Shown here: piece by piece, positions 5,320 through 5,349 of the stretch | How the letters are laid out: every line of letters begins with the position of its first letter | Position numbering within the stretch: the first letter of the stretch is position 1 | Source: Gemmatimonadota bacterium | GTDB lineage: Bacteria; Gemmatimonadota; Gemmatimonadetes; Longimicrobiales; RSA9 | DNA length: 5,349 nt | Assembly (NCBI GenBank): GCA_016207445.1 | Contig: JACQPS010000228.1 | Coordinates: 1 to 5,349 of the forward strand | Reading direction: 5' to 3' | Position numbers and translations under genes: made by a program | Notes under the pieces: model-generated | The model's database searches: none | What the model saw: only the letters and a program-made list of their open reading frames with translations | Told to the model about the DNA's origin: nothing

Positions 5320-5349
5320 GTACACGTGAACGTACTCGTGCACGTACTC
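5320..5349 (-). repeat. Right array of GNGYAC hexamers, inverted relative to the left array; runs off the window
   Basis: Read on the minus strand from the window edge the units are GAGTAC, GTGCAC, GAGTAC, GTTCAC, GTGTAC. The 13-mer GAGTACGTGCACG occurs on the minus strand at 5349-5337 and on the plus strand at 4820-4832, so the two arrays form imperfect inverted repeats around the four-helix-bundle gene. The array probably continues past base 5349. Confidence 0.85.

Overview
The window is high-GC bacterial DNA with closely packed genes. It suggests an environmental bacterium of the FCB type (Gemmatimonadota or a relative of Bacteroidota). That placement is an inference with low confidence. 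It rests on the kinase-RapZ gene architecture, which I recall mainly from Bacteroidota, on the high GC, and on the lack of clear Shine-Dalgarno sequences before most starts. No rRNA, tRNA or CRISPR array is visible.

Layout from left to right. (1) A plus-strand Fic-family gene runs in from beyond the left edge and ends at 927. Its Fic motif has Arg where the catalytic His should be, and it carries a C-terminal winged-helix domain. (2) A 14-bp tandem repeat (941-993) fills the gap to the convergent minus-strand genes. (3) On the minus strand, read right to left, a radical SAM gene (4728 to 3298) is followed after 94 bp by a kinase/RapZ-C fusion gene (3203 to 1731). That gene abuts a sugar-1-phosphate nucleotidyltransferase gene (1730 to 999). 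The last two form a kinase plus nucleotidyltransferase pair that resembles the AmgK/MurU cell-wall sugar salvage route, with a RapZ-type amino-sugar-phosphate-sensing domain fused to the kinase. (4) A minus-strand four-helix-bundle (23S rRNA intervening-sequence protein family) gene at 4842-5240 has visibly lower GC. It is flanked by arrays of a G-N-G-Y-A-C hexamer in opposite orientations, like a small inserted cassette.

The main discovery is in the radical SAM gene. A conventional reading stops at the TGA at 3340-3342, giving a protein that ends EPWFC. The same frame continues through the TGA as A-E-P-T and nine more residues to a TAA at 3298-3300, so the tail reads C-U-A-E-P-T. A hairpin whose three-base loop begins with G lies 20 nt after the TGA, as expected for a bacterial SECIS element. 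The gene is therefore best read as a 476-residue selenoprotein of the CUAEP/CCAEP-tail radical SAM type, and the host should encode SelA, SelB, SelC and SelD somewhere outside this window.
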